Shown here: positions 41,997-51,496 of the stretch, piece by piece
How positions within the stretch are numbered: the stretch's first letter is position 1
Layout: every line of letters starts with the position of its first letter
NCBI RefSeq assembly: GCF_008704495.1
Contig: NZ_CP023699.1
Location: forward strand, 5,890,001-5,954,000
Reading direction: 5' to 3'
Origin: Streptomyces kanamyceticus
GTDB lineage: Bacteria > Actinomycetota > Actinomycetes > Streptomycetales > Streptomycetaceae
DNA: 64,000 nt
Program-made: the position numbers and the translations under genes
The notes under the pieces: generated by a model
The model's database searches: none
The model's input: only the letters and a program-made list of their open reading frames with translations
Told to the model about the DNA's origin: nothing

Positions 41997-42880
41997 GCGT
42001 GACGGTGCGGGTTCCCGCGAAGGTCAACGTGGGGCTCGCGGTGGGCGCCGCGCGTGCCGACGGGTTTCACGACCTCGCCAACGTCTTCCTCGCCGTCGGG
42101 CTGTACGACGAGGTGACGGTCGCCGCCGCCGACGGGCTCCGGGTGACGTGTGAGGGGCCCGGCGCCGATCAAGTCCCCCTTGATCGTGCGAACTTGGCCG
42201 CGCGTGCTGTCGAGCTTCTCGGCGCGCGGTACGGGATCGCGCCCGACGTGCACATCCACATCGCCAAGGACATCCCCGTCGCGGGCGGCATGGCCGGTGG
42301 CAGCGCGGACGGCGCGGGTGCGCTCGTGGCGTGTGACGCGCTGTGGGGGACCAAGGCGTCTCGCGGTGAACTCCTCGACATCTGCGCCGAGTTGGGCAGC
42401 GACGTGCCGTTCAGTCTGGTGGGTGGCGCCGCGCTCGGCACCGGGCGCGGCGAGAAGCTGGAGCCGTTGGAGGTCGGGGGCACCTTTCATTGGGTGTTCG
42501 CCGTCGCAGACGGGGGGCTCTCCACGCCTGCCGTGTATCGGGAGTTCGACCGGCTCACGCCTGTCGCGCCCGCGCCCGAGGCCTCGCCCGCGCTCCTCGA
42601 CGCGCTGCGCCAGGGCGATGTCGACGCTCTCGCGGGCGCGGTCGTGAACGATCTGCAGCCCGCGGCTCTCTCGCTCTTCCCCTCGCTCACGGAGGCGCTC
42701 GCGGTGGGGACCTCCGCCGGTGCCCTCGCCGCGCTCGTCTCGGGGTCCGGGCCCACCACCGCGTTCCTGGTGAGGGATGCCGCCGCCGCCGAGGGCGTGG
42801 CCGCGGCGCTGCTCGCCTCGGGCACCTGCCGTGCCGCCCGCGTCGCGGACTCGCCCGCTCCGGGCGCCCTCGTCCGGTAG
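41993..42880 (+). CDS. ispE: 4-diphosphocytidyl-2-C-methyl-D-erythritol kinase
   Basis: 295 residues of the GHMP kinase family: N-terminal [17 protein letters not shown]-binding [17 protein letters not shown] and C-terminal [13 protein letters not shown]. It phosphorylates CDP-ME in the MEP isoprenoid pathway. GTG at 41993 overlaps the rsmA stop, so the two are co-translated, an arrangement conserved in many actinobacteria. Confidence 0.96.
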   Translation: MSVTVRVPAKVNVGLAVGAARADGFHDLANVFLAVGLYDEVTVAAADGLRVTCEGPGADQVPLDRANLAARAVELLGARYGIAPDVHIHIAKDIPVAGGMAGGSADGAGALVACDALWGTKASRGELLDICAELGSDVPFSLVGGAALGTGRGEKLEPLEVGGTFHWVFAVADGGLSTPAVYREFDRLTPVAPAPEASPALLDALRQGDVDALAGAVVNDLQPAALSLFPSLTEALAVGTSAGALAALVSGSGPTTAFLVRDAAAAEGVAAALLASGTCRAARVADSPAPGALVR

Positions 42881-42948
42881 GTACTCACCCGCGGATCTGA
42901 GTACGGGCGCGCTGATGCCGGGGGCCCGGCGCACGCGACCGTACGTAC

Positions 42949-44331
42949 ATGGGATCAAGCGTTCGCGAACTGGCCGAGAAGACGCCCGCCGGGCGTGACC
43001 GGTACATCGATCTGCTGCGGGTCGCCTCGCTCGGCACCGTGGTGCTCGGGCACTGGCTGATGGCCGCCGTGACCGTCGGCGACGACGGCCGTGCCGAGGT
43101 CGGCAACCTCCTCGCCGTCGTGCCGGAGCTGCAACTCCTCACCTGGGCGCTGCAGATCATGCCCGTCTTCTTCTTCGTCGGCGGGTTCTCGCACGCTCTT
43201 TCGTATCGGTCGCTGAGTCGCAAGGCCGAGGGCAGGTCGAGGTCCCTTTACTCGGCCTTCCTGCGGGCGCGGCTCCAGCGGCTGCTGCGGCCCACCATGG
43301 TCTTCATCGGGGTGTGGGGTGCGGGGGCGCTTGTTCTTCAACTCGGCGGAATGGGCGGGGGGTTGCTCGACGTCGCGCTGCGGCTCGTCGCCCAACCGCT
43401 CTGGTTCATCGGCATCTACCTGGCCATGGTCGCCTTCACACCGCCGCTGCTGCGGCTGCACGAGCGGTGGGGCTGGGGCGCGTTCGGCGCGCTCGTGGGC
43501 GCGGCGGGCGCGGTGGACCTGGCGCGCTTCGCGTTCGGCGTGCCGTACGTCGAGTTCCTGAACTTCGCCTTCGTCTGGCTCGCGGTGCACCAGCTCGGAT
43601 TCCTGCGCGCGGACGGGCGGTTGGGCCTGCGGATGCCGTACGTCCTCGCGGGTGCGGGTCTCGCGGGCGCCTCGCTGCTCGTGGCCCTCGGCCCGTACCC
43701 CCTCTCCATGGTCGGCATGCCCGGCGAGCGCGTCTCGAACATGGCGCCGCCCACCTTCGCGCTGCTCTGCCACGGCCTGTGGCTGGTCGGCGCGGTGGAA
43801 CTGCTGCGCGGCCCTGCGACGCGGTGGCTGGCGAGGCCGAAGGTGTGGCGCGGCGTGGTCGCGGCCAACGGCATCTCCATGACGGCGTTCCTGTGGCACC
43901 TCACGGCGATGCTCGGGGTGTACGGGGCGCTGCTCGCCCTCGACGTCCCGCTGCCGGAAACGGCGTCGGCTGCGTGGTGGGCGCAGGTGCCGGTGCGGAT
44001 GGCGGCCGCCGCGGTCCTGACGGCGCTGCTCGTGGCGGCCTTCCGGCGCTTCGAACGGCCGGGCGCCACGGGTGCCCGGACGGCCGCGCCCTCCGGCTTC
44101 GCGGGCCCCGCCGCCGCCGTGGGCGTCACGCTCTGCCTTTTCGGCGTGCTCGGCCTCTCCATGGTCGGCTTCGGCGGCCTCCTCGAAGGGCGTACGGCGA
44201 TGCTGGTCGCCGTCCACGTGACGGCGCCGGTCGCAGTGGGGATGGCGCTCGCGGGATGGCTGCTCGTGGAGCGCGCGGGCCGGGGGCGCACCCACCGCAG
44301 AGGAGGCACCCGCGCGGGCGACTACGCTTGA
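42949..44331 (+). CDS. Membrane acyltransferase (acyltransferase-3 family)
   Basis: 460 residues with 10-11 predicted TM helices. It starts RYIDLLRVASLGTVVLGHW, with the conserved Arg and catalytic His of the acyl_transf_3 family. It continues with PVFFFVGGFSHALSY and PLWFIGIYLAMV. It probably O-acylates a sugar, lipid or wall polymer; the substrate is unknown. The C-terminus is basic. It is 31 bases upstream of the ABC-F gene. Confidence 0.88.
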   Translation: MGSSVRELAEKTPAGRDRYIDLLRVASLGTVVLGHWLMAAVTVGDDGRAEVGNLLAVVPELQLLTWALQIMPVFFFVGGFSHALSYRSLSRKAEGRSRSLYSAFLRARLQRLLRPTMVFIGVWGAGALVLQLGGMGGGLLDVALRLVAQPLWFIGIYLAMVAFTPPLLRLHERWGWGAFGALVGAAGAVDLARFAFGVPYVEFLNFAFVWLAVHQLGFLRADGRLGLRMPYVLAGAGLAGASLLVALGPYPLSMVGMPGERVSNMAPPTFALLCHGLWLVGAVELLRGPATRWLARPKVWRGVVAANGISMTAFLWHLTAMLGVYGALLALDVPLPETASAAWWAQVPVRMAAAAVLTALLVAAFRRFERPGATGARTAAPSGFAGPAAAVGVTLCLFGVLGLSMVGFGGLLEGRTAMLVAVHVTAPVAVGMALAGWLLVERAGRGRTHRRGGTRAGDYA

Positions 44332-44362
44332 GGATCGATCCATCCCCCCTGTCAGGAGAGAA

Positions 44363-46171
44363 ATGGCCGTCAATCTGGTCAATGTCGAGGCAGTCAGCAA
44401 GGTGTACGGCACCCGTGCCCTGCTCGACGGCGTCTCACTCGGCGTGTCCGAAGGGGACAGGATCGGTGTCGTCGGGCGCAACGGCGACGGCAAGACCACC
44501 CTGATCCGGATGCTCGCCAAGCTGGAGGAGGCCGACACCGGACGGGTCACGCACAGCGGCGGGCTGCGGCTCGGCGTGCTCACCCAGCACGACTCCCTCG
44601 ACCCCGAGGCCACCGTCAGGCACGAGGTCATCGGGGACCTCGCCGACCACGAGTGGGCGGGCAGCGCCAAGATCAGGGACGTCCTGACCGGTCTGTTCGG
44701 CGGGCTCGACATGCCGGGCTTCCCGCAGGGGCTCGACACCGTCATCGGCCCGCTGTCCGGTGGCGAGCGCCGCCGCATCGCGCTGGCCAAGCTGCTCATC
44801 GCCGAGCCGGACCTGATCGTGCTCGACGAGCCGACCAACCACCTCGACGTCGAGGGCATCTCGTGGCTGGCCGGGCATCTGCGCACGCGGCGCTCGGCGC
44901 TCGTCTGCGTCACGCACGACCGCTGGTTCCTGGACCAGGTGTGCACGCGCATGTGGGACGTGCAGCGCGGCTCCGTCTTCGAGTACGAGGGCGGCTACTC
45001 CGACTACGTCTTCGCGCGCGCGGAGCGCGAGCGCATCGCCGCCACCGAGGAGACCAAGCGGCAGAACCTGATGCGCAAGGAGCTCGCCTGGCTGCGCCGG
45101 GGCGCCCCGGCGCGTACCAGCAAGCCGAAGTTCCGCATCGAGGCCGCCAACGAACTGATCGCGGACGTGCCGCCGCCGCGTGACACCAGCGAGCTGATGA
45201 AGTTCGCGACGACGCGGCTGGGCAAGACCGTCTTCGACCTGGAGGACGTGTCCGTCCAGGCCGGGCCGAAGCTGCTGCTCAAGCACCTGACCTGGCACCT
45301 CGGCCCCGGCGACCGCATCGGCCTGGTCGGGGTGAACGGAGCGGGCAAGACCTCGCTCCTGCGGGCCATGGCGGAGGCGGCGCGCAGCGAGGGCGAGGTG
45401 CAGCCCGCGGCCGGCAAGGTCGTCGTCGGCAAGACCGTGAAGCTCGCCTACCTGTCGCAGGAGGTCGCCGAGCTGAAGCCGACGCTGCGGGTCCTGGAGG
45501 CCGTGCAGCAGGTGCGCGAGCGCGTGGACCTCGGCAAGGGCCGGGAGATGACCGCGGGGCAGCTCTGCGAGACCTTCGGGTTCAACAAGGAGAAGCAGTG
45601 GACGCCGGTCGGCGACCTCTCCGGTGGTGAGCGGCGCAGGCTGCAGCTCCTGCGGCTGCTCATGGACGAGCCCAACGTCCTCTTCCTCGACGAGCCGACC
45701 AACGACCTCGACATCGAGACGCTGACGCAGCTGGAGGACGTCCTCGACAGCTGGCCGGGGTCCATGGTCGTGATCTCCCACGACCGGTTCTTCGTCGAGC
45801 GGACGACGGACAAGGTGTTCGCGCTGCTTGGTGACGCCACGATGCGGATGCTGCCGCGCGGCATCGACGAGTATCTGGAGCGCAGGCAGCGGATGGCCGA
45901 GTCGGCCGTCGCCGCCTCCCCCGTGCGGAGTGCCCCCGCCGCGACGAAGACCGTCTCGGCCGCGGACGCCCGCGCCGCCAAGAAGGAACTGCAGAAGATC
46001 GAGCGACAGCTGGAGAAGGTCAACACGAAGGAGACCAAGCTCCACGCACAAATCGCCGACAATGCCACGGACTTCGAAAAGGTGGCCAAACTGGACGCCG
46101 AGCTCCGTGAACTGATCGGCGAGCGCGACGAGTTGGAAATGCGCTGGCTGGAGCTGGCGGAGGACGCGTAG
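44363..46171 (+). CDS. ABC-F family ATPase (ribosome-associated translation factor type)
   Basis: 602 residues, no membrane helices. Two ABC domains: Walker A GRNGDGKTT and GVNGAGKTS, signatures LSGGERRRI and LSGGERRRL, Walker B LDEPTNHLD and LDEPTNDLD. The linker between them is about 80 residues and charged. A C-terminal coiled coil begins after SAADARAAKKELQKIERQLEKV. Proteins of this form act at the ribosomal E site. Some confer antibiotic resistance, but the vertical context and lack of adjacent drug genes favour a housekeeping Uup/EttA-like role. Start with AGGAGAG 7 bases upstream. Confidence 0.92.
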   Translation: MAVNLVNVEAVSKVYGTRALLDGVSLGVSEGDRIGVVGRNGDGKTTLIRMLAKLEEADTGRVTHSGGLRLGVLTQHDSLDPEATVRHEVIGDLADHEWAGSAKIRDVLTGLFGGLDMPGFPQGLDTVIGPLSGGERRRIALAKLLIAEPDLIVLDEPTNHLDVEGISWLAGHLRTRRSALVCVTHDRWFLDQVCTRMWDVQRGSVFEYEGGYSDYVFARAERERIAATEETKRQNLMRKELAWLRRGAPARTSKPKFRIEAANELIADVPPPRDTSELMKFATTRLGKTVFDLEDVSVQAGPKLLLKHLTWHLGPGDRIGLVGVNGAGKTSLLRAMAEAARSEGEVQPAAGKVVVGKTVKLAYLSQEVAELKPTLRVLEAVQQVRERVDLGKGREMTAGQLCETFGFNKEKQWTPVGDLSGGERRRLQLLRLLMDEPNVLFLDEPTNDLDIETLTQLEDVLDSWPGSMVVISHDRFFVERTTDKVFALLGDATMRMLPRGIDEYLERRQRMAESAVAASPVRSAPAATKTVSAADARAAKKELQKIERQLEKVNTKETKLHAQIADNATDFEKVAKLDAELRELIGERDELEMRWLELAEDA

Positions 46172-46202
46172 AGCTCCCGTGGAGCTCGCGTAACGGACGC
46201 AT

Positions 46203-46248
46203 CACGGGCCGGTCCTCCCTTGGGAACAGGGGAAGGACCGGCCCCGTG
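46203..46248 (+). terminator. Terminator after the ABC-F gene
   Basis: Long stem cacgggccggtcct / aggaccggccccgtg (14 pairs with one bulged C) around a 17-base loop, 31 bases past the stop. Confidence 0.7.
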
Positions 46249-46329
46249 TGGTACGGGGTCAGGGTGATAGAAATGCTGACCTGAGAGCACCATTTGGCGT
46301 GCCGAAAATCAGTGAAGGGGGAAGCGCTG

Positions 46330-48129
46330 ATGACTCAGCCGCCCAACCAGCCGCCGCACGGCGGCTTCGGAGCTCCGCAGGATCCACCACCCGGCGGGGC
46401 GCCCCAGCCGCCCGCGGGCCCGCCGCCGCAGGGGCCGCCTCCGGGCCAGCCCCAGCCGGGCTACGGCTACCCGCAGGCCCAGCCCGGTTACGGCTACCCG
46501 CAGCCCCAGCAGCCCGGTCCCTACGGCCAGCCCCAGCAGCCGGGTCCGTACGGCCAGCCGCAGCAGCCCGGACCGTACGGGCAACCGCAGCAGCCGGGCC
46601 CCTACGCGACCCAGCCGCAGCCGGGCTACGGCTACGCGCAGGCCCCGACGCAGCCGCAGTTCGGCGGCCCCGGGATGCCGCCCGCCCCGCCCGGCTCCGG
46701 CGGCAACCCCGGCAAGCGCAAGCTGATCGTGATCGTCGCGGCCGCGGTCGCCGCGCTGCTCGTCGCGGGCGGTGTCACCTGGGCCGTCGTCGGCGGTGAC
46801 GACGGTGGCGAGAAGAAGCCCGTGGCCAAGGAGAAGGACCCCAAGCCCACCGCGTCCGCCCCGGTCAACCCGGGCGACGGCAGCGGTGACGGCAAGGAGG
46901 GCAAGGAGGACCTCAACGAGGGCCGCAAGCCCGGCGAGGCCAAGGTGCTCTGGTACAAGGAGGCGCCCAAGGTCCCCGGTTCCGGCGGCGACGCCCCCGG
47001 CATGTGGATCGACGGCGACGTCGCGGTGAAGGCCGCGTACAAGGAGCTCTCGGCGTACGACGTCAAGACCGGCAAGGTCGCGTGGCCCACGATCACGTTC
47101 CCGCAGAAGATCTGTGCCGCGACCCAGCAGGCCAGTGACAAGGGCAAGATCGTCATCGCCTTCAAGGACAGCGTGAAGAGCGCCGCCAAGTGCAACCAGC
47201 TCCAGGTCATCGACCTGAAGACGGGTGCCAAGGGCTGGGGCAAGTCGGTCAAGGAGGAAGGTCTCTTCGACTTCTCCATGCAGAGCAGCCTGGCCTTCGT
47301 CGGCGACACGCTCATGGTCGGCCGCGACCAGTCGGGCACGGCGCTGAGCATGAGCGACGAGGGCAAGCAGCTCTTCGTCGCGGAGAAGAAGGACGAGGGC
47401 AGCTGCTTCCCCGCCGGTTTCGCCGGTGGCAAGAAGCTGCTGATGAAGCTCTCCTGCGGGGCGAGCACGCCCACCGAGCACGACGAGCTGCAGCAGCTCG
47501 ACCCGAAGACCGGCAAGGCCCTGTGGACCAAGAAGTTCCCCAAGGGCTGGAAGATCGGCAAGGTCTACTCGGTCAGCCCCACGGTCGTGTACCTCACCAA
47601 TGAGGACAAGAAGAAGTGGAACATCTCGGTCCTCAAGGAGAACAGTGACGCGACGCGCTCCGAGGTCGTCAGCAAGGACGGGTTCGCGCCCGAGTGCGGC
47701 TCCTCGATCCTGGACCGGGGGCTCGACGGCTGCACGGGCGTGACGGCCGACGCCTCGTACCTGTACCTGCCGACCGACGAGAAGTCCGGCGCCAACGAGA
47801 TCGTCGCGTTCAGCCTGGCCACCGGCAAGGAGGCCTGGCGGACCAAGTCCCCGGTGGACGAGAAGATGCTCCCGCTGAAGGTCGAGAACGGCGCGCTCGT
47901 CGCGTACGTCTCCCCGGCCTACACCTCGGCGGGCCGGGTCGTCTCCATCGCGACCTCGGGCTCGCACACGCCCAAGACCCTTCTGCAGAACCCGAGCGGC
48001 ACCTCCAAGATCGAGAGCGGCTTCTACTCGAAGGACGTCGACTACGTGGACGGGCGCTTCTACATCTCGACCACCAGCATCACGGGATCCACGGGCCAGC
48101 AGAAGCTCATGCTGGCCTACGGCGAGTGA
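46330..48129 (+). CDS. Proline-rich single-pass membrane protein with PQQ-like beta-propeller ectodomain (paralogue 1)
   Basis: 599 residues. The cytoplasmic N-terminus (1-128) is Pro/Gln/Gly-rich with four QQPGPYGQP repeats; one TM helix spans about 131-154. After a charged linker (KKPVAKEKDPKPTASAPV), the ectodomain has propeller strands and Cys residues (KICAATQQA, CGASTPTEH, PECGSSILDRGLDGC) that could be disulfide-bonded. PQQ-like blades here bind no visible cofactor. The start at 46330 (ggggaag upstream) is preferred over 46294. It is followed after 51 bases by a paralogue. Function unknown; the domain order suggests an envelope sensor or scaffold. Confidence 0.85.
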   Translation: MTQPPNQPPHGGFGAPQDPPPGGAPQPPAGPPPQGPPPGQPQPGYGYPQAQPGYGYPQPQQPGPYGQPQQPGPYGQPQQPGPYGQPQQPGPYATQPQPGYGYAQAPTQPQFGGPGMPPAPPGSGGNPGKRKLIVIVAAAVAALLVAGGVTWAVVGGDDGGEKKPVAKEKDPKPTASAPVNPGDGSGDGKEGKEDLNEGRKPGEAKVLWYKEAPKVPGSGGDAPGMWIDGDVAVKAAYKELSAYDVKTGKVAWPTITFPQKICAATQQASDKGKIVIAFKDSVKSAAKCNQLQVIDLKTGAKGWGKSVKEEGLFDFSMQSSLAFVGDTLMVGRDQSGTALSMSDEGKQLFVAEKKDEGSCFPAGFAGGKKLLMKLSCGASTPTEHDELQQLDPKTGKALWTKKFPKGWKIGKVYSVSPTVVYLTNEDKKKWNISVLKENSDATRSEVVSKDGFAPECGSSILDRGLDGCTGVTADASYLYLPTDEKSGANEIVAFSLATGKEAWRTKSPVDEKMLPLKVENGALVAYVSPAYTSAGRVVSIATSGSHTPKTLLQNPSGTSKIESGFYSKDVDYVDGRFYISTTSITGSTGQQKLMLAYGE

Positions 48130-48180
48130 CCCGCTCCGCCGCTCAGTAACCCTCTTCGTCCCCAAGGAATAGACGACGCC

Positions 48181-50121
48181 ATGACCCAGCCGCCACCGCC
48201 CCAGCAGCCACCGAACGAGCCCCCGAAGGGCGGTTTCGGCGCGCCCCAGGAGCCCCCGGCCGGTGGCTTCGGCGCCCCGCAGAACCCTCCGGCCGGAGGC
48301 TTCGGCAAGGCCCCGGACCCGGCCCCGTCGTACGGCTACCCGCAGGCCCCGGCCCCGCAGACGCCGCCGCCCGCCCAGCCGCCGACGGCCCCGGCCCAGC
48401 CTCCGGTCCAGCCCCCGCAGGCCCCGGCCACCCCGCCGCCCGCGGCTCCGCCCGCCGCGCCGCCCGGCGCCCCCGCGGGCCAGCCCAACTACGGCTACCC
48501 GCAGCAGGCACCGCAGGCCCCCGGTTACGGCTACCCGGGCCAGCAGCAGTACCAGCAGCCGCAGTACCAGCAGCAGCCGTACGCGCAGCAGCAGTACCAG
48601 CCGCAGCCGCCGACCATGCCGATGCAGCCGGGGCCCGCCGACGGCGGTTCCGGCGGCGGCAAGAAGTTCAGCAACCAGATGATGATCGTCGCCGCGGCGG
48701 TCGTCGCGATCGCGCTGATCGTCGGCGGTGGCTTCTGGTACTCCTCGTCCCAGAAGGACGACACCCAGGCCAGCTCGGGTGGCTCCACCGGCGGCAAGGA
48801 CGGCAAGGGCGGCAAGGGCGGCGAGAAGACCGGCGAGGACGGTCAGGCGCTGCCCGAGCAGGGTCCGGCCAAGGAGAAGGCCCCGGCCGACCCCGCGGCC
48901 AAGATCCTCATGCAGGTGCCCCAGCCGGAGATCCCCAAGGACCAGATCTTCAACGCCACGGGCTCGGTGCTGACCGACGACGTCTACGGCAAGTCGGGCA
49001 TCAACGAGTTCAACGGCTACGACCCGGCCACCGGCAAGAAGAAGTGGACGATTCCGCTCTCCGGCATGACCTGCGCGATCTCGCGCGAGGTGACCAAGGA
49101 CGGCATCGTCGCCGTGGTCACCGAGGACGCCAAGCGGAACAAGAAGGGCGACTACCAGGAGTGCACCAACGTCTCCGCCCTTGACCTGAAGTCCGGCAAG
49201 AAGCTCTGGACCGAGAGCGCCGAGACCAGCGGCATGAAGGCGACGTTCAAGGAAGTCACCATCTCCGGCACGACGATCGCGGCGGGTGCGGGCACCAGCA
49301 ACGGCGGCGCGGCCTGGGACGTCTCCGGCAAGGCGCTGTGGGCGCCCAAGGTCGGGCAGTGCAAGGACGTCGGCTACGCGGGCGGCGATCAGCTCGTCGC
49401 GGTCCGCAAGTGCGGCACGTACGGCGACGAGAAGCTGAAGATCCAGCTCATCGACCCGAAGACCGGCGACGAGAAGTGGACGTACCCGATCGCGCCCGGC
49501 GTCGACAACGCCAAGATCATCTCCACCAACCCGGTCGTCTTCGGCCAGGACACCACGGAGATCACCGCGACCGGTGTGACGGACGTCTTCTCCCTCGGCA
49601 ACAACGGCAAGCTGCGCGCCAAGATCTCCCTCGAGGAGAAGAAGTACGACCACAACTGCGAGGTCAACAAGGTCAACGACTGCAGCTCGATCGCGGTCGG
49701 CAACGACCGGCTCTACGTGCCGACCCGTCCGCACGACGGCGGCGGCGACAGCTACAGCCAGGTCAACGAGATCGTCTCCTTCTCGCTGGCCACCGGCAAG
49801 CCCACCAGTGACCGCGCGGACGGCGGCGAGAGCGAGATCTTCCCGATCCGCATGGACGGCCCCAACGTCCTCGCCTACAAGTCGCACGGCTACAAGCAGG
49901 GCGCGCAGGTCGTCTCGCTCGACGGCAAGACGATGAAGGAGACCAAGCTCCTGGAGACCCCCTCGTCCGAGGCGGTCACCAGCGCGATCAGCGGCATGGT
50001 CCCGCAGTCCAACGAACTCCTCTACGGAAACGGCCACTTGTTCCTGGGCAAGAAGCTCCTGAGCAAGCCCTACTCCAAGGACGAGAAGGAGTACGTGGCG
50101 ATCGGGTTCCTCGCGCAGTGA
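48181..50121 (+). CDS. Proline-rich single-pass membrane protein with PQQ-like ectodomain (paralogue 2)
   Basis: 646 residues, with the same layout as its upstream neighbour. The cytoplasmic Pro/Gln/Tyr-rich region (1-160) has three GGFGAPQ-type repeats and QQYQQ stretches; one TM helix is at about 166-188. A KDGKGGKGGEKTGEDG linker leads to the propeller ectodomain (YDPATGKKKWTIPLSGM, LDLKSGKKLWTESAETSG, YIPQ-type blades, Cys pairs). Co-transcribed with paralogue 1. The pair is probably a tandem duplication in which the cytoplasmic tails have diverged more than the blades. Confidence 0.85.
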   Translation: MTQPPPPQQPPNEPPKGGFGAPQEPPAGGFGAPQNPPAGGFGKAPDPAPSYGYPQAPAPQTPPPAQPPTAPAQPPVQPPQAPATPPPAAPPAAPPGAPAGQPNYGYPQQAPQAPGYGYPGQQQYQQPQYQQQPYAQQQYQPQPPTMPMQPGPADGGSGGGKKFSNQMMIVAAAVVAIALIVGGGFWYSSSQKDDTQASSGGSTGGKDGKGGKGGEKTGEDGQALPEQGPAKEKAPADPAAKILMQVPQPEIPKDQIFNATGSVLTDDVYGKSGINEFNGYDPATGKKKWTIPLSGMTCAISREVTKDGIVAVVTEDAKRNKKGDYQECTNVSALDLKSGKKLWTESAETSGMKATFKEVTISGTTIAAGAGTSNGGAAWDVSGKALWAPKVGQCKDVGYAGGDQLVAVRKCGTYGDEKLKIQLIDPKTGDEKWTYPIAPGVDNAKIISTNPVVFGQDTTEITATGVTDVFSLGNNGKLRAKISLEEKKYDHNCEVNKVNDCSSIAVGNDRLYVPTRPHDGGGDSYSQVNEIVSFSLATGKPTSDRADGGESEIFPIRMDGPNVLAYKSHGYKQGAQVVSLDGKTMKETKLLETPSSEAVTSAISGMVPQSNELLYGNGHLFLGKKLLSKPYSKDEKEYVAIGFLAQ

Positions 50122-50432
50122 ATCCGGCGCGGTGATCCCACCGGGCTCCCGGTAGCGGTAGCCCGTCAGCACGGCCCCGGCCGCGCCCTCGCAGCAGAGG
50201 GCGCGGCCGCTGTCGTACCCGGCGCACTCGTCGCCGCGCAGTACCCCCAATAGCCCCCGAATAGCAGGGATTTCGGCATTCCAGGCCGCTTCTGGCCGGT
50301 AGGGGGCGCGCAACGTCGAACAAGCGTGTAGCTTCCGGGGGATGGAGGGCCGGGGGGCCCGCGATCCACGGGAAGCGGGAGATCGATGCGACCGGTGGAC
50401 CAGGGGATCAATGGGGGAGCTGGGGGGTTGCT
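50122..50432. other. 310-base gene-free stretch with terminator and regulator promoter
   Basis: Contains the terminator at 50179-50208, described separately. Further right there is GC-rich sequence and a G-rich stretch with gggccggggggccc before the response-regulator ATG. No coding frame is supported. Confidence 0.6.
50179..50208 (+). terminator. Terminator after the PQQ-like pair
   Basis: Perfect 12-bp stem ggccgcgccctc / gagggcgcggcc with a GCAGCA loop, 57 bases past the stop of the 48181-50121 gene. Confidence 0.8.
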
Positions 50433-51155
50433 ATGGGTGTGCGGCTCATGGTGGTCGACGATCACCGACTGCTCGCCGAGGCGCTCGCCTCGGCGCTGAA
50501 ACTGCGCGGGCACCGGGTGCTCGCCGCGGCCGCGCCCGCCGCGGGAGCGGCGGAGCTGGTGATCAGCAGGGCCCCGGAGGTCTGCCTCCTGGGCACGGCG
50601 ACACCCGCGGAGCCGGGGATGTTCGACCCGGTGGTGAAGATCAAGCGGGAGCGGCCGCAGGTGGCTGTCGTGGTCCTCGGCCCGGTGCCCAACCCCCGTG
50701 GGATCGCGGCCGCCTTCGCCTCGGGCGCCTCCGGATACGTACGCCATGACGAGCGCATCGAAGGGGTCGAGCGCGCCATCATGAAGGCGCGGGCGGGCGA
50801 GGCGGCCGTCGCGCCGCAGCTGCTGCAGGGCGCCTTCAGCGAGCTGCTCAATCCGGCCGCGCAGCCCGACGACGAGGGGCAGCGCCTCCTGCAGATGCTG
50901 ACGCCGCGCGAGGTCGAGGTCCTGGTGCGGGTCGCGGACGGCGAGGACACCCGTCTGATCGCCGCGGGGATGGGCATCGCGCCGAGCACGGCGCGCACGC
51001 ACGTGCAGCGGGTCCTGATGAAGCTGGGCGTCGGTTCGCGCCTGGAGGCCGCCGCGCTCGCCGCTCGTACGGGACTCCTGGACCGCGCGGAGCGCCCCGC
51101 CGCGTCGTACGCGAACGATGTGGAAAGGCCGACGGGGCCCGAGTCCACCTTGTGA
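50433..51155 (+). CDS. Atypical NarL/LuxR-type response regulator lacking the phospho-acceptor Asp
   Basis: 240 residues. The N-terminal receiver-like domain begins MVVDDHRLLAEALASAL, but the conserved Asp of the phosphorylation site (expected in a DVVLLDxxMP-type strand) is Gly54 in EVCLLGTATPAEPG. It is therefore probably an atypical regulator not controlled by phosphorylation. A linker leads to a LuxR HTH (LTPREVEVLVRVADGEDTRLIAAGMGIAPSTARTHVQRVLMKLG). There is no adjacent kinase. ATG at 50433 follows a G-rich stretch. It is convergent with the small membrane gene. Confidence 0.88.
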   Translation: MGVRLMVVDDHRLLAEALASALKLRGHRVLAAAAPAAGAAELVISRAPEVCLLGTATPAEPGMFDPVVKIKRERPQVAVVVLGPVPNPRGIAAAFASGASGYVRHDERIEGVERAIMKARAGEAAVAPQLLQGAFSELLNPAAQPDDEGQRLLQMLTPREVEVLVRVADGEDTRLIAAGMGIAPSTARTHVQRVLMKLGVGSRLEAAALAARTGLLDRAERPAASYANDVERPTGPESTL

Positions 51156-51168
51156 ACCCGGGCCCCGT
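51132..51168. terminator. Bidirectional terminator between convergent genes
   Basis: 10-bp stem acggggcccg / cgggccccgt that overlaps the last codons of the regulator and lies 13 bases before the stop of the minus-strand small gene, so it can serve both. Confidence 0.65.
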
Positions 51169-51181
51169 GCGAGGGAATCGA

Positions 51182-51463
51182 CTACTCGTCGGCCGGTTCC
51201 TCGGTGGGAGCCGCGGTGGGGCGCAGCCACAGCCAGCCGAGGAAGAAGAGCCCGAGGGCGAGCATGCCGAGGCCCGTCCACAGGTTGATGTTGATGTCCT
51301 CGGCCTTCTTCAGGTCGGCGTCGGACGCGGTGATTCCGGCGATCGTCACGATGATCCCGTAGACCACGAACAGGCCGCCGATGATCCGCCGGATGTCGAA
51401 GAGGCGGGCGGCCGTCGCGGACTTGCGCTCCAGCTCGGAGACTTCGTTCTGCAGTTCAGACAT
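51182..51463 (-). CDS. Small two-TM membrane protein paired with the SSS symporter
   Basis: 93 residues. A charged N-terminal helix (MSELQNEVSELERKS, coiled-coil-like) is followed by TM1 (IGGLFVVYGIIVTIAGIT) and TM2 (LWTGLGMLALGLFFLGWLWL), ending in an acidic tail. GGAGG lies 10 bases upstream. It begins 33 bases after the symporter stop and is on the same strand, so the two are likely co-transcribed. It could be a small stabilising subunit for the transporter; no family name is certain. Confidence 0.8.
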   Translation of the reverse strand: MSELQNEVSELERKSATAARLFDIRRIIGGLFVVYGIIVTIAGITASDADLKKAEDININLWTGLGMLALGLFFLGWLWLRPTAAPTEEPADE

Positions 51464-51496
51464 TTTTCTTGAGTCCTCCGATCAGGACGAGAGGGG

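Noticed and set aside
46309..50313. 1334-residue minus-strand open frame
   Set aside because: Antisense to the two PQQ-like genes; repetitive Val/Leu/Gly/Arg composition without domains.
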